A stretch of DNA of 64,000 bases from Pseudomonas sp. PDM15 (GCF_014851565.1 NZ_JACVAA010000004.1:310001-374000); one strand, 5' to 3'; positions 1-8,755 are shown, counted from the stretch's first letter. Numbers and translations are program-made. Notes: a model not told the origin generated them from the sequence alone.

Positions 1-906
1 CAGCGGCGCGAGGTGGGCTTGGACTTCTTCACCCTGGGCAACCTCTCGCTGCCCGGCGACCTGCGCATGGATCGCCTCAACTGGCAGGGCTACCTGGGCA
101 ACCTGCAGATGGACGCCGAGCTGGCGCGCGAGACCAACAACCTCGACGACCAGGACGAGGTGGCCGACCAGATCGCCGAGCGACGCGTGCTCAACCTCTA
201 CTACTACCCGACGGTGGATGGCGAGGCGCTGCCCTGGCGTCTGCTCGGCATGCCCTCGCTGAACGCCGGCTTCAACGACACCCGCCGCCGGCAGGACGAC
301 GAGGACGCCCGGCGGGTCGGCTTCGATCTGGACGACCGCACGCGCGAAAGCCTGTTTGGCGTGAGCTTCTATCACGCGCGCTGGAACTGGTCGGTGCAGC
401 ATACCCTGCAGAGCACCGACGACTATTCCCGCGAAGTGGAGCAGAACGGCTACCTGATCTACGAGCCACCGTCGGATCAGCGCAACCGCTTCACTACCCT
501 GCAGATCGGCTACATGCCGCTGGATTCGCTGAGCCTTTCCACCAGCTGGCAATGGAACAAGCTGCAGGAAACCGACGACGACAACGTCTACCGCGGCATC
601 AGTCGTGGCCTGGATGTGGCGTGGCAGATAGTGCCTGAGCGCTGGCGGCTGAACGCCTCCTACTACCGCGGCCGCGACACCAGCCACCTCGGCGATGGCG
701 ATTTCCTCGGCGACAGCGTGTTGCAGCAGAGCGCCAATCTGCAGCTGACCTGGACCGTGGCGCAGCCGCAAGGAATGCGCCCGGGCCTCGATTGGTTCCT
801 CAAGAGCAGTTACGCGCAGCAGGACAGCAAGCTTTACGACCAGGCGCTGGAGGACTGGCAGCTGCTGCTGGGCTTCGACCTGCGCTGGGATACCCACAAT
901 TACTGA
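1..906 (+). CDS. Outer-membrane beta-barrel-like protein, 3' part only
   Basis: The reading frame is open from the first base of the window, so the true start lies upstream; 301 residues are visible. I do not recognise the family. The last ~150 residues alternate polar and hydrophobic/aromatic residues in stretches of 8 to 14 separated by Asp/Gly/Pro turns, for example around TLQIGYM, LSLSTSWQW, RLNASYYRG and LLLGFDLRW. The chain ends in an aromatic residue (Tyr). Both traits suit an integral outer-membrane barrel, and no inner-membrane helix is present. The gene ends 39 bases before the next exported protein on the same strand, so it probably belongs to the same operon as the sigma/anti-sigma/protease genes and may be the surface component. 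The function is unknown; the barrel call is inference from the strand pattern. Confidence 0.6.
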   Translation, partial: QRREVGLDFFTLGNLSLPGDLRMDRLNWQGYLGNLQMDAELARETNNLDDQDEVADQIAERRVLNLYYYPTVDGEALPWRLLGMPSLNAGFNDTRRRQDDEDARRVGFDLDDRTRESLFGVSFYHARWNWSVQHTLQSTDDYSREVEQNGYLIYEPPSDQRNRFTTLQIGYMPLDSLSLSTSWQWNKLQETDDDNVYRGISRGLDVAWQIVPERWRLNASYYRGRDTSHLGDGDFLGDSVLQQSANLQLTWTVAQPQGMRPGLDWFLKSSYAQQDSKLYDQALEDWQLLLGFDLRWDTHNY

Positions 907-945
907 CAGGCAGCCCCGCGCAAAGGCGTGGGCGGAAGGTGAACC

Positions 946-2493
946 ATGAACGCTTCATACAAGCTCATCCTGCGCGCCCTGCTGGTACTGCTGCCGGCGC
1001 TGCCCATGGCCGCCGAGGCGGTGTTGCTGAATGCCAGCGCGCAGCCGGCCCAGCGCCAGTTGCTGGCGACCCAGGACAACAACTGGGCGGTGAACTGGCG
1101 TGTCACCAGCGACTCGTCCCATAGCGGTGGCGCGGTGTCGACCCAGGCGCGGATCGTCAATCCATCCGGCGGCGCTACCCTGGCCACGGTCGGCGGCACC
1201 CTCAGCCAGGGCGGCAGCGGCCCCTTCATGTTCGGCGAATTCATCGCCCTACCCCAGGCCACCGTGCAGGCCTGGCAGGCCAGCGGCTTGCGCCGGGTGC
1301 TGCTGGTGCGCGACTTCGCCGACCTGTCCGGTGGCGGCGTGGTGCGCGGCCAGCAGGTGCTGACCATCCCGGTGGCGGGCTCCCTGCGTGCGGTGAAGAT
1401 CCAGCCGGCGCAGCGCCAGCTGCTGGCCAGCCAGAACAACCCGTTGTCGCTGGCCTGGCAGGTGGTAGCCAGCGACGGCTATAGCGGCGGCGTGACCTCG
1501 GTGCAGGCACAGGTAATCGACCCGTCCAGCGGCTCGATCCTGACCAGCCTGGGCTCGCGCCTGAGCGCCTCCGGTGGTGGGCCGTTCCTGCTCAACGAGC
1601 AGCTGGAGCTGCCGGCCGGCATCGTCCAGGGCTGGTACGAGCGTGGTTTGCGGCGGCTGGTCCTGCAGCGCGAATTCATCGGTGGTGCCTCGCGCCTGCG
1701 CGGCCAGATCACCCTCAACCTGGTCAGCAGCGGCCTGCGCGCCCCACGCGAGAATCGCGCCGGCGAGCTGCTGGTGCAGCGCCTGAGCCTGAGTTTCACC
1801 GACAACCAGCGGATCAAGGTGGTGCCGCCGGGTGAGGGATTGATGGCCAAGGTGCTGCTGGCCTACAGCGGCAACGGCCTGCTCGAAGGGCGCTGGCAGG
1901 TGGCGGAGCCGGGCAGCACCGAAGGCAAGCCGATCTACCGCACCCTGACCCTGGTGCGCAGCTACCTGCGCGACGCGCAGCAGAGCACTATCAACAGCCC
2001 GCCGCTGCCCAGCGACAAGGCTGGCAAATACCGGGTGCGCTTCTGCGTGACCAATCGCGAGCTGGTGCCGGCCGATGCTCTGGTGCTGGATGCCGGATGC
2101 CCGCTCGACAGCCTGACGGTGGAGACGGTGTACGAGGTGCTCGGCGGCAGCGACCCCGCGCGCCAGCCATTGATCGAGGCCGGTCCCCAGGATGGCGATG
2201 TCGGCAGCGCCAGCCAGTTCCAATGGCAGCCGGTGGCCGGGGCGGTGGTCTATCAGCTGCAGCTGTTCACCGCCAATGCCCAGCGCACCGGCGAGAGCGA
2301 GGTGCTCGGCGAGTCGCCCAACTTCGTCGCCGGCATGTTGTTGCCCGCCAGCGTGACCCGCAGCGCACTGTCGACCCTGTTACGCAGCAAGCTGCAGCCG
2401 GGGAGTTACTATCTGTGGCGGGTCACCGCCCACGACCAGGGCGGTGCCATGATCGGCCGCAGCCAGGAATGGAGGGTGCGTTACCAGCCATGA
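946..2493 (+). CDS. Exported protein with two tandem 120-residue repeats and a C-terminal FN3-like domain
   Basis: 515 residues, not recognised. An N-terminal signal peptide (residues 1-25, cleavage near AAEA) sends it to the periplasm or beyond. Residues ~31-145 and ~151-262 are clear copies of each other: PAQRQLLA starts at 34 and again at 154, and GLRR-(V/L)-hydrophobic-R-(D/E)-F recurs in both. Residues ~270-400 form a different domain with two cysteines (in VRFCVTN and DAGCPLD) that could form a disulphide. Residues ~405-515 look like a fibronectin-III-type beta domain (FQWQPVAGAVVYQLQL ... YYLWRVTA). The start ATG follows GAAGGTG. Its stop overlaps the sigma-factor start in an ATGA, so the two are translationally coupled. 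A structural or sensory envelope role is inferred from location only. Confidence 0.75.
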   Translation: MNASYKLILRALLVLLPALPMAAEAVLLNASAQPAQRQLLATQDNNWAVNWRVTSDSSHSGGAVSTQARIVNPSGGATLATVGGTLSQGGSGPFMFGEFIALPQATVQAWQASGLRRVLLVRDFADLSGGGVVRGQQVLTIPVAGSLRAVKIQPAQRQLLASQNNPLSLAWQVVASDGYSGGVTSVQAQVIDPSSGSILTSLGSRLSASGGGPFLLNEQLELPAGIVQGWYERGLRRLVLQREFIGGASRLRGQITLNLVSSGLRAPRENRAGELLVQRLSLSFTDNQRIKVVPPGEGLMAKVLLAYSGNGLLEGRWQVAEPGSTEGKPIYRTLTLVRSYLRDAQQSTINSPPLPSDKAGKYRVRFCVTNRELVPADALVLDAGCPLDSLTVETVYEVLGGSDPARQPLIEAGPQDGDVGSASQFQWQPVAGAVVYQLQLFTANAQRTGESEVLGESPNFVAGMLLPASVTRSALSTLLRSKLQPGSYYLWRVTAHDQGGAMIGRSQEWRVRYQP

Positions 2494-3053
2494 TCGACGA
2501 CACGGATGTGCAGTTGCTGCAACGCATCGCTGGCGGCGACCAGCGTGCGCTGCGGCAGTTCTACGAGCGCTTCCACGGCGTGGTCTACCACTTCTCCCTG
2601 CGCACGGTGAACAACGCGGCGGATGCCGCCGAGGTGCTCAACGAGGTGATGCTGGAGGTCTGGCGCCGCGCGGCGACTTTCGCCGGCCAGTCGCAGGTAC
2701 GCACCTGGCTGCTCAGCATCACCCGCTACAAGTCGGTGGACCTGCTGCGTCGCAAGCGCCCCAGCGAGATGCTGGACGAGTCCAACCTGGAGGACGAGGC
2801 GAGCGAAGAGGCCTGCCCGGCCAGCCTGGCCATCGAGCTGAGCCAGCAGAGCGAACAGGTGCGCCAGTGCCTGGACAGGCTCAAGGACGGCCACCGCCAG
2901 GTGGTCTACCTGACCTTCTTCGAGGAGCTCTCCTACCCCGAGATCGCCGCGATCATGGACATCCCCAACGGCACGGTGAAGACCCGCATGCTGCATGCCA
3001 AGCAGCAATTGCTGCAGTGCCTGCGCCGTTTGCTCGGGAGCGCGTCGGCATGA
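2490..3053 (+). CDS. ECF-subfamily RNA polymerase sigma factor
   Basis: 187 residues, normal ECF length, cytoplasmic. Region 2 (residues ~8-85) has the sigma-70 r2 pattern ending in SQVRTWLLSITRYKSVDLLRRKR. Region 4 (residues ~130-180) has the -35-reading helix-turn-helix LSYPEIAAIMDIPNGTVKTRMLHAKQQL. A linker rich in acidic residues joins them. Its ATG overlaps the stop of the preceding exported-protein gene (ATGA), and an anti-sigma gene follows, so it is the regulator of an envelope response. Its regulon is unknown; the gene at 5286, which has a candidate ECF promoter, is the obvious local target. The family assignment is firm and the subgroup is not determined. Confidence 0.95.
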   Translation: MIDDTDVQLLQRIAGGDQRALRQFYERFHGVVYHFSLRTVNNAADAAEVLNEVMLEVWRRAATFAGQSQVRTWLLSITRYKSVDLLRRKRPSEMLDESNLEDEASEEACPASLAIELSQQSEQVRQCLDRLKDGHRQVVYLTFFEELSYPEIAAIMDIPNGTVKTRMLHAKQQLLQCLRRLLGSASA

Positions 3054-3118
3054 AAAGACTGAACCGCCAGCCCACCGCGGGGCGACTCAGTGGCACAGAC
3101 CGCGGAGGTGAAAGATGA
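3050..3118 (+). CDS. Possible 22-residue coupling minicistron between sigma and anti-sigma
   Basis: ATG at 3050 overlaps the sigma stop (ATGA), and this short frame closes in a second ATGA that overlaps the anti-sigma start at 3115. The peptide is basic, beginning MKRLNRQ and ending GGER. Its last codons carry GGAGGTG, the ribosome site of the anti-sigma gene. It may only be a device that keeps ribosomes moving from sigma to anti-sigma, or it may be coincidence. No protein function is claimed. Confidence 0.3.
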   Translation: MKRLNRQPTAGRLSGTDRGGER

Positions 3119-3747
3119 ACACTGAAATCGACGACGGGGCGCTGCTGCAACTGCTGCCCTGGTACCTGAACGGCACCCTGGAAGGTGAAGAGCTGGCGGC
3201 GGTGGAGGCCCTGCTGCTGCGCTCGGCCGAGGCCCGCGAAGAGCTGGAAGTGCTGCGTCGCCTGGCCGCCGCCGTGCGCGAGCAGGATAAGGTGCAGTCC
3301 GCCGGACAGACGCCGCCCTTCGAGCTGGGCTGGGCTCGCCTGCAGCGCAGCCTGCAGCAGGAGCAGCCGGTGCTGCAGAAGCGTGACTGGTGGCGCCCTG
3401 GCCTGGCCGTGGCGGCCGCCCTGGTGGTGGCGCTGCAGGTGGGCATCCTCACGCGTCCGACGCAGACCGATAGCGATTGGCGCATGCTCAGTGGCGGCCA
3501 GGAGCAGGTGCTGAGCGGGGGCTACCGGGTGCAGCTGCGCTTCGTCGAGCATGCCCAGTGGCAGCAGATACGCGCCCTGCTGCTTGAGCTGGATGCCGTG
3601 CTGGTGGATGGGCCTTCCGCACTCGGCGTGGTGCAGGTGCATGTGCCGGCCAACGAGCGCTTTGCTGATGGCCAGGCCCTGTTGCGCTTGTTGCAGCAGC
3701 AGGTCGTGGTCCAGCACGCGGCGCTGCTGGCGCGGGCGCAGCCGTGA
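3115..3747 (+). CDS. Single-pass membrane anti-sigma factor
   Basis: 210 residues. The N-terminal ~60 residues match the helical anti-sigma domain pattern (LLPWYLNGTLEGEELAAVEA ... EAREELEVLRRL) but lack the His-x3-Cys-x2-Cys zinc ligands of classical ZAS domains, so it would be a zinc-free version. One membrane segment lies at about residues 94-113 (RPGLAVAAALVVALQVGIL). The ~95 residues after it would be periplasmic and could be the sensor or protease-sensitive part. Position right after the sigma gene makes it the likely cognate inhibitor. Its stop overlaps the GTG start of the subtilase (GTGA). RBS GGAGGTG is 5 bases upstream. A FecR-type sensor is less likely because the periplasmic part is short. 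Confidence 0.8.
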   Translation: MNTEIDDGALLQLLPWYLNGTLEGEELAAVEALLLRSAEAREELEVLRRLAAAVREQDKVQSAGQTPPFELGWARLQRSLQQEQPVLQKRDWWRPGLAVAAALVVALQVGILTRPTQTDSDWRMLSGGQEQVLSGGYRVQLRFVEHAQWQQIRALLLELDAVLVDGPSALGVVQVHVPANERFADGQALLRLLQQQVVVQHAALLARAQP

Positions 3748-5141
3748 AGCGTTGGGCGCTGCTGCTGGCGCTGCTGTTGAGCCTGTCTCAGCAGGCCAGC
3801 AGCGATCCGGCCACGGCGCCCACCGTTCCCGGGGCTGCGCCGCCCTCCAGTACTGCGCCACCGGGTAGTGCTCCGCCGCCGCCAGGCAGCTCTGCCTTGC
3901 CGCCTGCAGCCCCCCCGCCGGCACCGACCGTGCCGGCGGCAACACCACCTCCATCTCTCCCGCCTGGGCAGGTGGTTCCTGCGCCGCCGCGGCGCAGTGG
4001 TGGCAGCCTGCTGGACAGGCCGACCCTGCAGGCGCCTCCGGCGCAATGGCGTGGCGTGGTGCAACCACCGGTGGACGCTCTGCCGGTGCTGCGCGAATGG
4101 CTGGTGTTCGGCCGCGACCTGCAACAGGCGGAGCAGCAGCACCAGGCCCTGCAACCCTTCGGCCTGAGCATCCTGCGGCGCCAGCGCCTGCTCAACCTGG
4201 GCCTGGTGCTCAGCGTGTTCCGCATTCCCGCCGAGGTCGATCTGCCGACGCTGGAGAGCGAGTTGCGCGGCAAATTTCCCGATTGGCAGCAGGAGCTCAA
4301 CCTGCGCTATCGCCCGCTGCAGCAGCCGGATGGCGCCGAGCTGCAGCTGCGCAACTGGGGGCAACGGGCCATGGGCCGCGGCCAGCCAGCCGCCGCGGAC
4401 TGCGGGCGGGGCAAGGTGCTGGCACTGCTCGACGGCCCGGTGAACACCGCCCTGGCGGAATTCAGCGGGGCCGACCTGCACTATCAAAACCTGCCACCCG
4501 AGCAGTATGCCGCGACCAGCGCCGAGGCCCGGCGGCATGGCACCGCACTAGCCGCGCTGCTGGTCGGCCGCCAGCAGGTGGCTGGCCTGCTGCCGGGGGC
4601 GCGCCTGCATGCCTTCGGCGTATTCGGCGAGGACCGCGCAGCCGGCCTGCATACCCGTAGCGACTGGGTGATCGCGGCGCTGGATCGAGTGGCCGGTGTG
4701 CAGCCACCGCCGCAGGTGGTCAACCTGAGCTTCGGTGGTTCGCGCAGCCAGCTGCTCGAGGGATTGTTCGAACGCCTCGGTGAGAACCTGACATTCATCG
4801 CCGCCGCCGGCAACGATAGCCAGGCCGGCGTGCGCTACCCGGCGGCCTATCTCGATGTGCTGGCAGTTGGCGCGGTGGATGCGCGCCTGCGCCGCATACG
4901 CCAGTCCAACTTCGGCCGCCACCTGGCGCTGGTGGCGCCGGGTGAGGACATCTGGACCCTGGACGGCGACGGCCAGGGCTTCTACGCCAGCGGCACCTCC
5001 TTCGCCGCGCCCTTTGTCACCGCCGCTCTGGTGCTGGCACCGTCCACCGAGGCTCTGCTGGCCCAGGCCCGCGATCTCGGGGAGCCTGGCCGCGACGAGC
5101 AATATGGTTCCGGCCTGCCGCGCCTGGCGGCCTGTCGCTGA
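3744..5141 (+). CDS. Exported S8-family (subtilisin-like) serine protease
   Basis: 465 residues, GTG start inside the anti-sigma stop. A signal peptide (1-20) is followed by a Pro/Ala-rich low-complexity linker (about 21-85) and an unclassified ~130-residue region that may be a prodomain. The catalytic domain spans about residues 220-460 with an intact triad: Asp230 in VLALLDG, His265 in RRHGTALA, Ser419 in ASGTSFAAP, plus oxyanion Asn357 in AAAGND. It acts in the periplasm or outside the cell. Coupling to a sigma/anti-sigma pair suggests it is regulated by them or processes the anti-sigma factor or a surface partner; that is inference. The chain stops soon after the catalytic domain, so there is no autotransporter barrel of its own. 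Confidence 0.9.
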   Translation: MKRWALLLALLLSLSQQASSDPATAPTVPGAAPPSSTAPPGSAPPPPGSSALPPAAPPPAPTVPAATPPPSLPPGQVVPAPPRRSGGSLLDRPTLQAPPAQWRGVVQPPVDALPVLREWLVFGRDLQQAEQQHQALQPFGLSILRRQRLLNLGLVLSVFRIPAEVDLPTLESELRGKFPDWQQELNLRYRPLQQPDGAELQLRNWGQRAMGRGQPAAADCGRGKVLALLDGPVNTALAEFSGADLHYQNLPPEQYAATSAEARRHGTALAALLVGRQQVAGLLPGARLHAFGVFGEDRAAGLHTRSDWVIAALDRVAGVQPPPQVVNLSFGGSRSQLLEGLFERLGENLTFIAAAGNDSQAGVRYPAAYLDVLAVGAVDARLRRIRQSNFGRHLALVAPGEDIWTLDGDGQGFYASGTSFAAPFVTAALVLAPSTEALLAQARDLGEPGRDEQYGSGLPRLAACR

Positions 5142-5213
5142 GTGTGCTGCGGCCTTGCGGGCAGGTGCCGGCACGCTTTACTCAGAAAGAAAAAAATGCC
5201 GCTGAAAATTTTT

Positions 5214-5243
5214 TGAACCGTTGCCGGGGCTGCCAACGACAGA
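5214..5243 (+). promoter_or_regulatory. Candidate ECF-sigma promoter upstream of the 5286 gene
   Basis: After an A/T-rich stretch, TGAACC at 5214-5219 resembles the GAAC core of ECF -35 elements. About 16 to 18 bases later comes AACGACAG, which could hold the -10. It lies 45 to 70 bases before the next ATG, in the only sizeable gap of the locus. The upstream edge of the operon is outside the window, so the motif cannot be compared with a second copy. Weak evidence. Confidence 0.3.
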
Positions 5244-5285
5244 GGGGCGTAAGGCAACCAATCACGCCCCACCAGGAGCAACCCC

Positions 5286-6611
5286 ATGAAAGCGTCCAAC
5301 TCCATCTTCACCCTCAACACCCTCGGTCTGGCCCTGCTGCTGGCCACCGGCCAGGCCCTGGCCGTCGATGACAACCCGGCGGCCAAGGCCAGCATCAAGG
5401 CCATGCCGGATGCCAGCCAGTCGCATACCCTCAAGGTGCAGCTGGACCAGAAGGGCGAGTGGACGGTGATCCCCAGCACTACCGTGAAGATGCGCTTCCA
5501 GTACACCCACCAGTGGTCGCAGCAGCCGAACAAGCCCTGGGCGCGCATCTATGTCGGCGAGGCGAAGATTCCCAAGGGCGGCGAGAACTACTTCGAGAAG
5601 TCGCAGATGTTCGACCTGGGCGCCAGCAAGGTGCTGGCCAGCAGCGGCTACCTGAACGCCAACCTGCCGTTCAAGCTACTGGTGGCGGACGGTATCCCGG
5701 GAGCAGATATCGCCCTCTACTGCGGCTTCGAGAAGAGCAACCGGTTGAAGCAGGGCAAGGGCCTCAACCAGGTGCTGCGCCAGGGCTTCAACGTCAAGCT
5801 CAACGTGCCGCTGAAGATGGCCGGCTTTTACCAGCTGGGCGGTGGCCCGGGTACCTCGCGGCCGGCCAGCAGCCACCAGTACCACCTGTGGGACAAGACC
5901 GCGCCGGTGACCATCCAGTGCCTGGGCAACCCGGCCATCGCCGACAAGATGGCTCCGCCGAAGGGCCCGCAGGGTCTGGCGGCCGGCTTCCAGGTCAACA
6001 GCGTCGAGCTGGTCGCCCAGCCAGCCAAGCTGAAGGGCGTGTGCCCGGCCGAGATCACCCTCAAGGCCACCATCAAGGGTTCTGGCGGTGGCCAGATCAA
6101 GTACTGGCTGGAAGAAGTCGGCGGCAAGGGCGCGGCCGTGCAGATGACCAGCAACCTGCCGGGCAAGGTCGGCGAGGCTACCCAGCGGGTGATCAGCCAG
6201 AAGGTCAGCATCAAGCCCGATCCGCAACCGCAGCAGCAGGGCATCGGCGGCTTTAAGGCCAACACTCAGGGCCAGGGCACTCTGGTCAAGCGCAGCTACC
6301 GCCTCAACGTCATCGCGCCGAACAAGAAGCAGTCGAGCGTGGTGGCCGTGGAAGTGCTGTGCACCAGCACCCTCAACATCGATATCGGCGAGCAGGGCAA
6401 GCAGCTGCAGATGGACACCGTGAAGCCGGAGCCGCATCCGCAACCCAACCCGGGGATGAAACTGCAGGCCCCGCAGCCCCAGCCGAAACCGGAGATGAAG
6501 CTGCAAGCGCCGCAGACCCAACCCGAGCCGCCGAAGCCGAGCCTGCAGATCAAGGCCGTCGAGCCCAAGCCTCAACCGCCGAAGCCGCAGATGCAGCTCC
6601 AGGCCCAGTGA
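5286..6611 (+). CDS. Exported protein with Pro/Gln/Lys-rich repetitive tail
   Basis: 441 residues, not recognised. A signal peptide covers about residues 1-26 (cleavage near ALA-VDD). The body (27-~375) looks all-beta, with many Lys and Gly, and has cysteines (YCGFE, IQCLG, GVCPAE, VLCTS) that could form two disulphides. The last ~65 residues are a degenerate repeat built on MKLQAPQPQPKPE, giving an extended, basic, proline-rich tail. RBS AGGAG lies 8 bases before the ATG. It follows the subtilase after 144 bases and ends at a strong terminator. It may be the substrate or surface product of the sigma/protease locus; that is inference from position. Confidence 0.7.
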   Translation: MKASNSIFTLNTLGLALLLATGQALAVDDNPAAKASIKAMPDASQSHTLKVQLDQKGEWTVIPSTTVKMRFQYTHQWSQQPNKPWARIYVGEAKIPKGGENYFEKSQMFDLGASKVLASSGYLNANLPFKLLVADGIPGADIALYCGFEKSNRLKQGKGLNQVLRQGFNVKLNVPLKMAGFYQLGGGPGTSRPASSHQYHLWDKTAPVTIQCLGNPAIADKMAPPKGPQGLAAGFQVNSVELVAQPAKLKGVCPAEITLKATIKGSGGGQIKYWLEEVGGKGAAVQMTSNLPGKVGEATQRVISQKVSIKPDPQPQQQGIGGFKANTQGQGTLVKRSYRLNVIAPNKKQSSVVAVEVLCTSTLNIDIGEQGKQLQMDTVKPEPHPQPNPGMKLQAPQPQPKPEMKLQAPQTQPEPPKPSLQIKAVEPKPQPPKPQMQLQAQ

Positions 6612-6618
6612 GGCACAA

Positions 6619-6650
6619 CAAAAAAGCCCGCCGATTGGCGGGCTTTTTTA
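6619..6650. terminator. Bidirectional rho-independent terminator
   Basis: AAAAAGCCCGCC, loop GATT, then GGCGGGCTTTTT at 6621-6648. A and T tracts on both sides serve the rightward envelope locus and the leftward aguA transcript. Confidence 0.9.
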
Positions 6651-6660
6651 TGGGCGGCGA

Positions 6661-7767
6661 TCAGTGCCCTTGCGGCGCCGGCTGCTGCTGGGTGATGCAG
6701 TGGATGTTGCCGCCGCCGAGGAGGATCTCGCGGCCGGGCACCATCACCACGCGGTGCTCGGGGAACACGCGCTGGAGGATGGCGCGGGCTTCCTCGTCCT
6801 TGGCGTCGTCGAAGCTCGGCGCGACGATGCCGCCGTTGACGATCAGGAAGTTGACGTAGGAGCCGGCCAGGCGGACCTCGGGGCTACGTTCCTGGCTGCC
6901 ATCGGCGGCGTCGACGCCGGCGCACTCTTCTTCAGTGGCGTGGATCGGGCCGGGGATCGGCATCTTGTGCACCACCAGCTGGCGGCCCTTGGCGTCGCGC
7001 GCCGATTCCAGCACCTTCATCGCCGCCTGGCAGCGCGGGTAGTTGGGATCGTTCACATCATCGGTCCAGGCCAGCAGCACTTCGCCTGGGCGCACGTAGC
7101 AGCAGAAATTGTCGACGTGGCCGTCGGTCTCGTCGTTGAACAGGCCGTCCGGCAGCCAGATCACCGTGTCGATGGCCAGGTGCTCATTGAGGATCTGCTC
7201 GATCTGTTCGCGGGACAGGTGCGGGTTGCGGTTCTTGTTGAGCAGGCACTCCTCGGTGGTGATCAGGGTGCCTTCGCCGTCGACGTGGATGGAGCCGCCT
7301 TCCAGGACAAAACCCTCGGTGCGGTAGCGCTCGCAGCGCTCGATCCCGAGGATCTTGCTGGCCACCTGGTCGTCGCGTTGCCACGGCCAGTACAGGCCGC
7401 CGTCGAAGCCGCCCCAGGCGTTGAAGGTCCAGTCCACGCCGCGCACTTCGCCGCTGGCGTTGATCACGAAGGTCGGCCCGGTGTCGCGCACCCAGGCGTC
7501 GTCGGTGGTGATTTCCACCAGGCGGATGCCGCTGCCTTCCAGGCGCGCGCGGGCGTTTTCATACTGGCTGGCGGAGACGCAGATGGTCACTGGTTCGAAC
7601 TCGGCGATGGCTTTGGCCACGGCGGTGAAGGCGGCCTGCGCCGGCTTGCCGCCGAGGCGCCAGTTGTCCGGGCGCTCGGGCCAGACCATCCAGGTCTGGC
7701 TGTGGGGCTCCCACTCGGCGGGCATGCGGAAGCCGTCGGCGCGCGGGGTGCTGTTGAGGGTGGTCAT
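6661..7767 (-). CDS. aguA: Agmatine deiminase
   Basis: Hydrolyses agmatine to N-carbamoylputrescine and ammonia in the cytoplasm, the first step of the agmatine-to-putrescine route. 368 residues, the length I recall for the P. aeruginosa enzyme. Family marks: N-terminal [16 protein letters not shown], the DTGPTFV and [11 protein letters not shown] segments, and the catalytic Cys357 in [12 protein letters not shown]. The reading frame extends further upstream, but ATG at 7767 is preceded by CAGGAGCAGGAC and gives the family N terminus. It lies 106 bases downstream of aguB on the same strand and shares its promoter. Ends at the bidirectional terminator. Confidence 0.97.
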   Translation of the reverse strand: MTTLNSTPRADGFRMPAEWEPHSQTWMVWPERPDNWRLGGKPAQAAFTAVAKAIAEFEPVTICVSASQYENARARLEGSGIRLVEITTDDAWVRDTGPTFVINASGEVRGVDWTFNAWGGFDGGLYWPWQRDDQVASKILGIERCERYRTEGFVLEGGSIHVDGEGTLITTEECLLNKNRNPHLSREQIEQILNEHLAIDTVIWLPDGLFNDETDGHVDNFCCYVRPGEVLLAWTDDVNDPNYPRCQAAMKVLESARDAKGRQLVVHKMPIPGPIHATEEECAGVDAADGSQERSPEVRLAGSYVNFLIVNGGIVAPSFDDAKDEEARAILQRVFPEHRVVMVPGREILLGGGNIHCITQQQPAPQGH

Positions 7768-7873
7768 GTCCTGCTCCTGTAACCCGGAGATGGTCCCGGG
7801 GGCGTGTGTCAGGGATTTCCGGATCACATCCGGGCTGCTGCGCCGGGCCCTTGTGGGAGCCGGCGTCGGTGAA

Positions 7874-8755
7874 TCATTCGGAGGCCAGGTGGCCGTCGAG
7901 GGTCTTGAGCGGACCATACAGGGTCGGTCGGCGATCGCGGAAGCTGCCCCAGGCGCTGCGGATGTGTTCCAGCTGGTCGAGGTCGAAGCTGTGCACCAGC
8001 ACGCCTTCCTCTGTCTCGCCCAGTTCCGCGACCTTCTTGCCGAACTGGTCGGCGATGAACGAGGAGCCGTAGAAGGTGATGTGGTAGCCGTCCTGTTCCT
8101 CGCAACCGATGCGGTTGGCGGCGATCAGCGGCATCAGGTTGGCGCCGGCGTGGCCCTGCTGCACGCGCTGCCAGTGGTCGCGCGAGCTGATGCTCGGGTC
8201 GTGCGGCTCGCTGCCGATGGCGGTCGGATAGAACAACAGCTCGGCACCGAGCAGGGCCATGCTGCGCGCGGCCTCGGGGAACCACTGATCCCAGCAGATA
8301 CCCACGCCGATCGTGGCGTAGCGGGTGTTCCACACCTTGAAGCCGGTGTCGCCCGGGTTGAAGTAGTACTTCTCGTGATAGCCGGGACCATCCGGGATGT
8401 GGCTCTTGCGGTACACGCCGAGGTTGCTGCCGTCGGCGTCGAGGATCGCGATGCTGTTGAAGCGGGCGCGGCCGGCACGCTCGTAAAAGCTGATTGGCAG
8501 CACCACCTGCAACTCCTTGGCGACTTTCTGGAAGTGCAGGATCGCCGGGTTATCCTCGGTCGGGCTGGCCAGCTGCAGGTAGTCGGGGTTGGGCTTCTGG
8601 CAGAAGTAGGGCGTCTCGAACAGCTCCTGGATCAGGATGATCTGCGCCCCGTTGGCGGCTGCCTGGCGCACCAGTTTCTCGGCTGTGGCGATATTGGCGG
8701 CGCTGTCCCAGGAACAGGCCATCTGGGTGGCGGCGACGGTGACGATACGCGACAT
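7874..8755 (-). CDS. aguB: N-carbamoylputrescine amidohydrolase
   Basis: Nitrilase-superfamily enzyme that converts N-carbamoylputrescine to putrescine, CO2 and ammonia, the second step after AguA. 293 residues. The Glu-Lys-Cys triad is visible: Glu44 in [11 protein letters not shown], Lys117 in [18 protein letters not shown], Cys154 in [11 protein letters not shown]. Start ATG at 8755 follows GAGGTGCTTC. First gene of an aguBA operon; the 273-base gap before it holds a promoter with AguR-type palindromes. Confidence 0.97.
   Translation of the reverse strand: MSRIVTVAATQMACSWDSAANIATAEKLVRQAAANGAQIILIQELFETPYFCQKPNPDYLQLASPTEDNPAILHFQKVAKELQVVLPISFYERAGRARFNSIAILDADGSNLGVYRKSHIPDGPGYHEKYYFNPGDTGFKVWNTRYATIGVGICWDQWFPEAARSMALLGAELLFYPTAIGSEPHDPSISSRDHWQRVQQGHAGANLMPLIAANRIGCEEQDGYHITFYGSSFIADQFGKKVAELGETEEGVLVHSFDLDQLEHIRSAWGSFRDRRPTLYGPLKTLDGHLASE

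Noticed and set aside
6664..7782. 372-codon open frame antisense to aguA
   Set aside because: Low-complexity Val/Ala/Gly/His translation typical of a shadow frame; agmatine deiminase on the other strand is certain.
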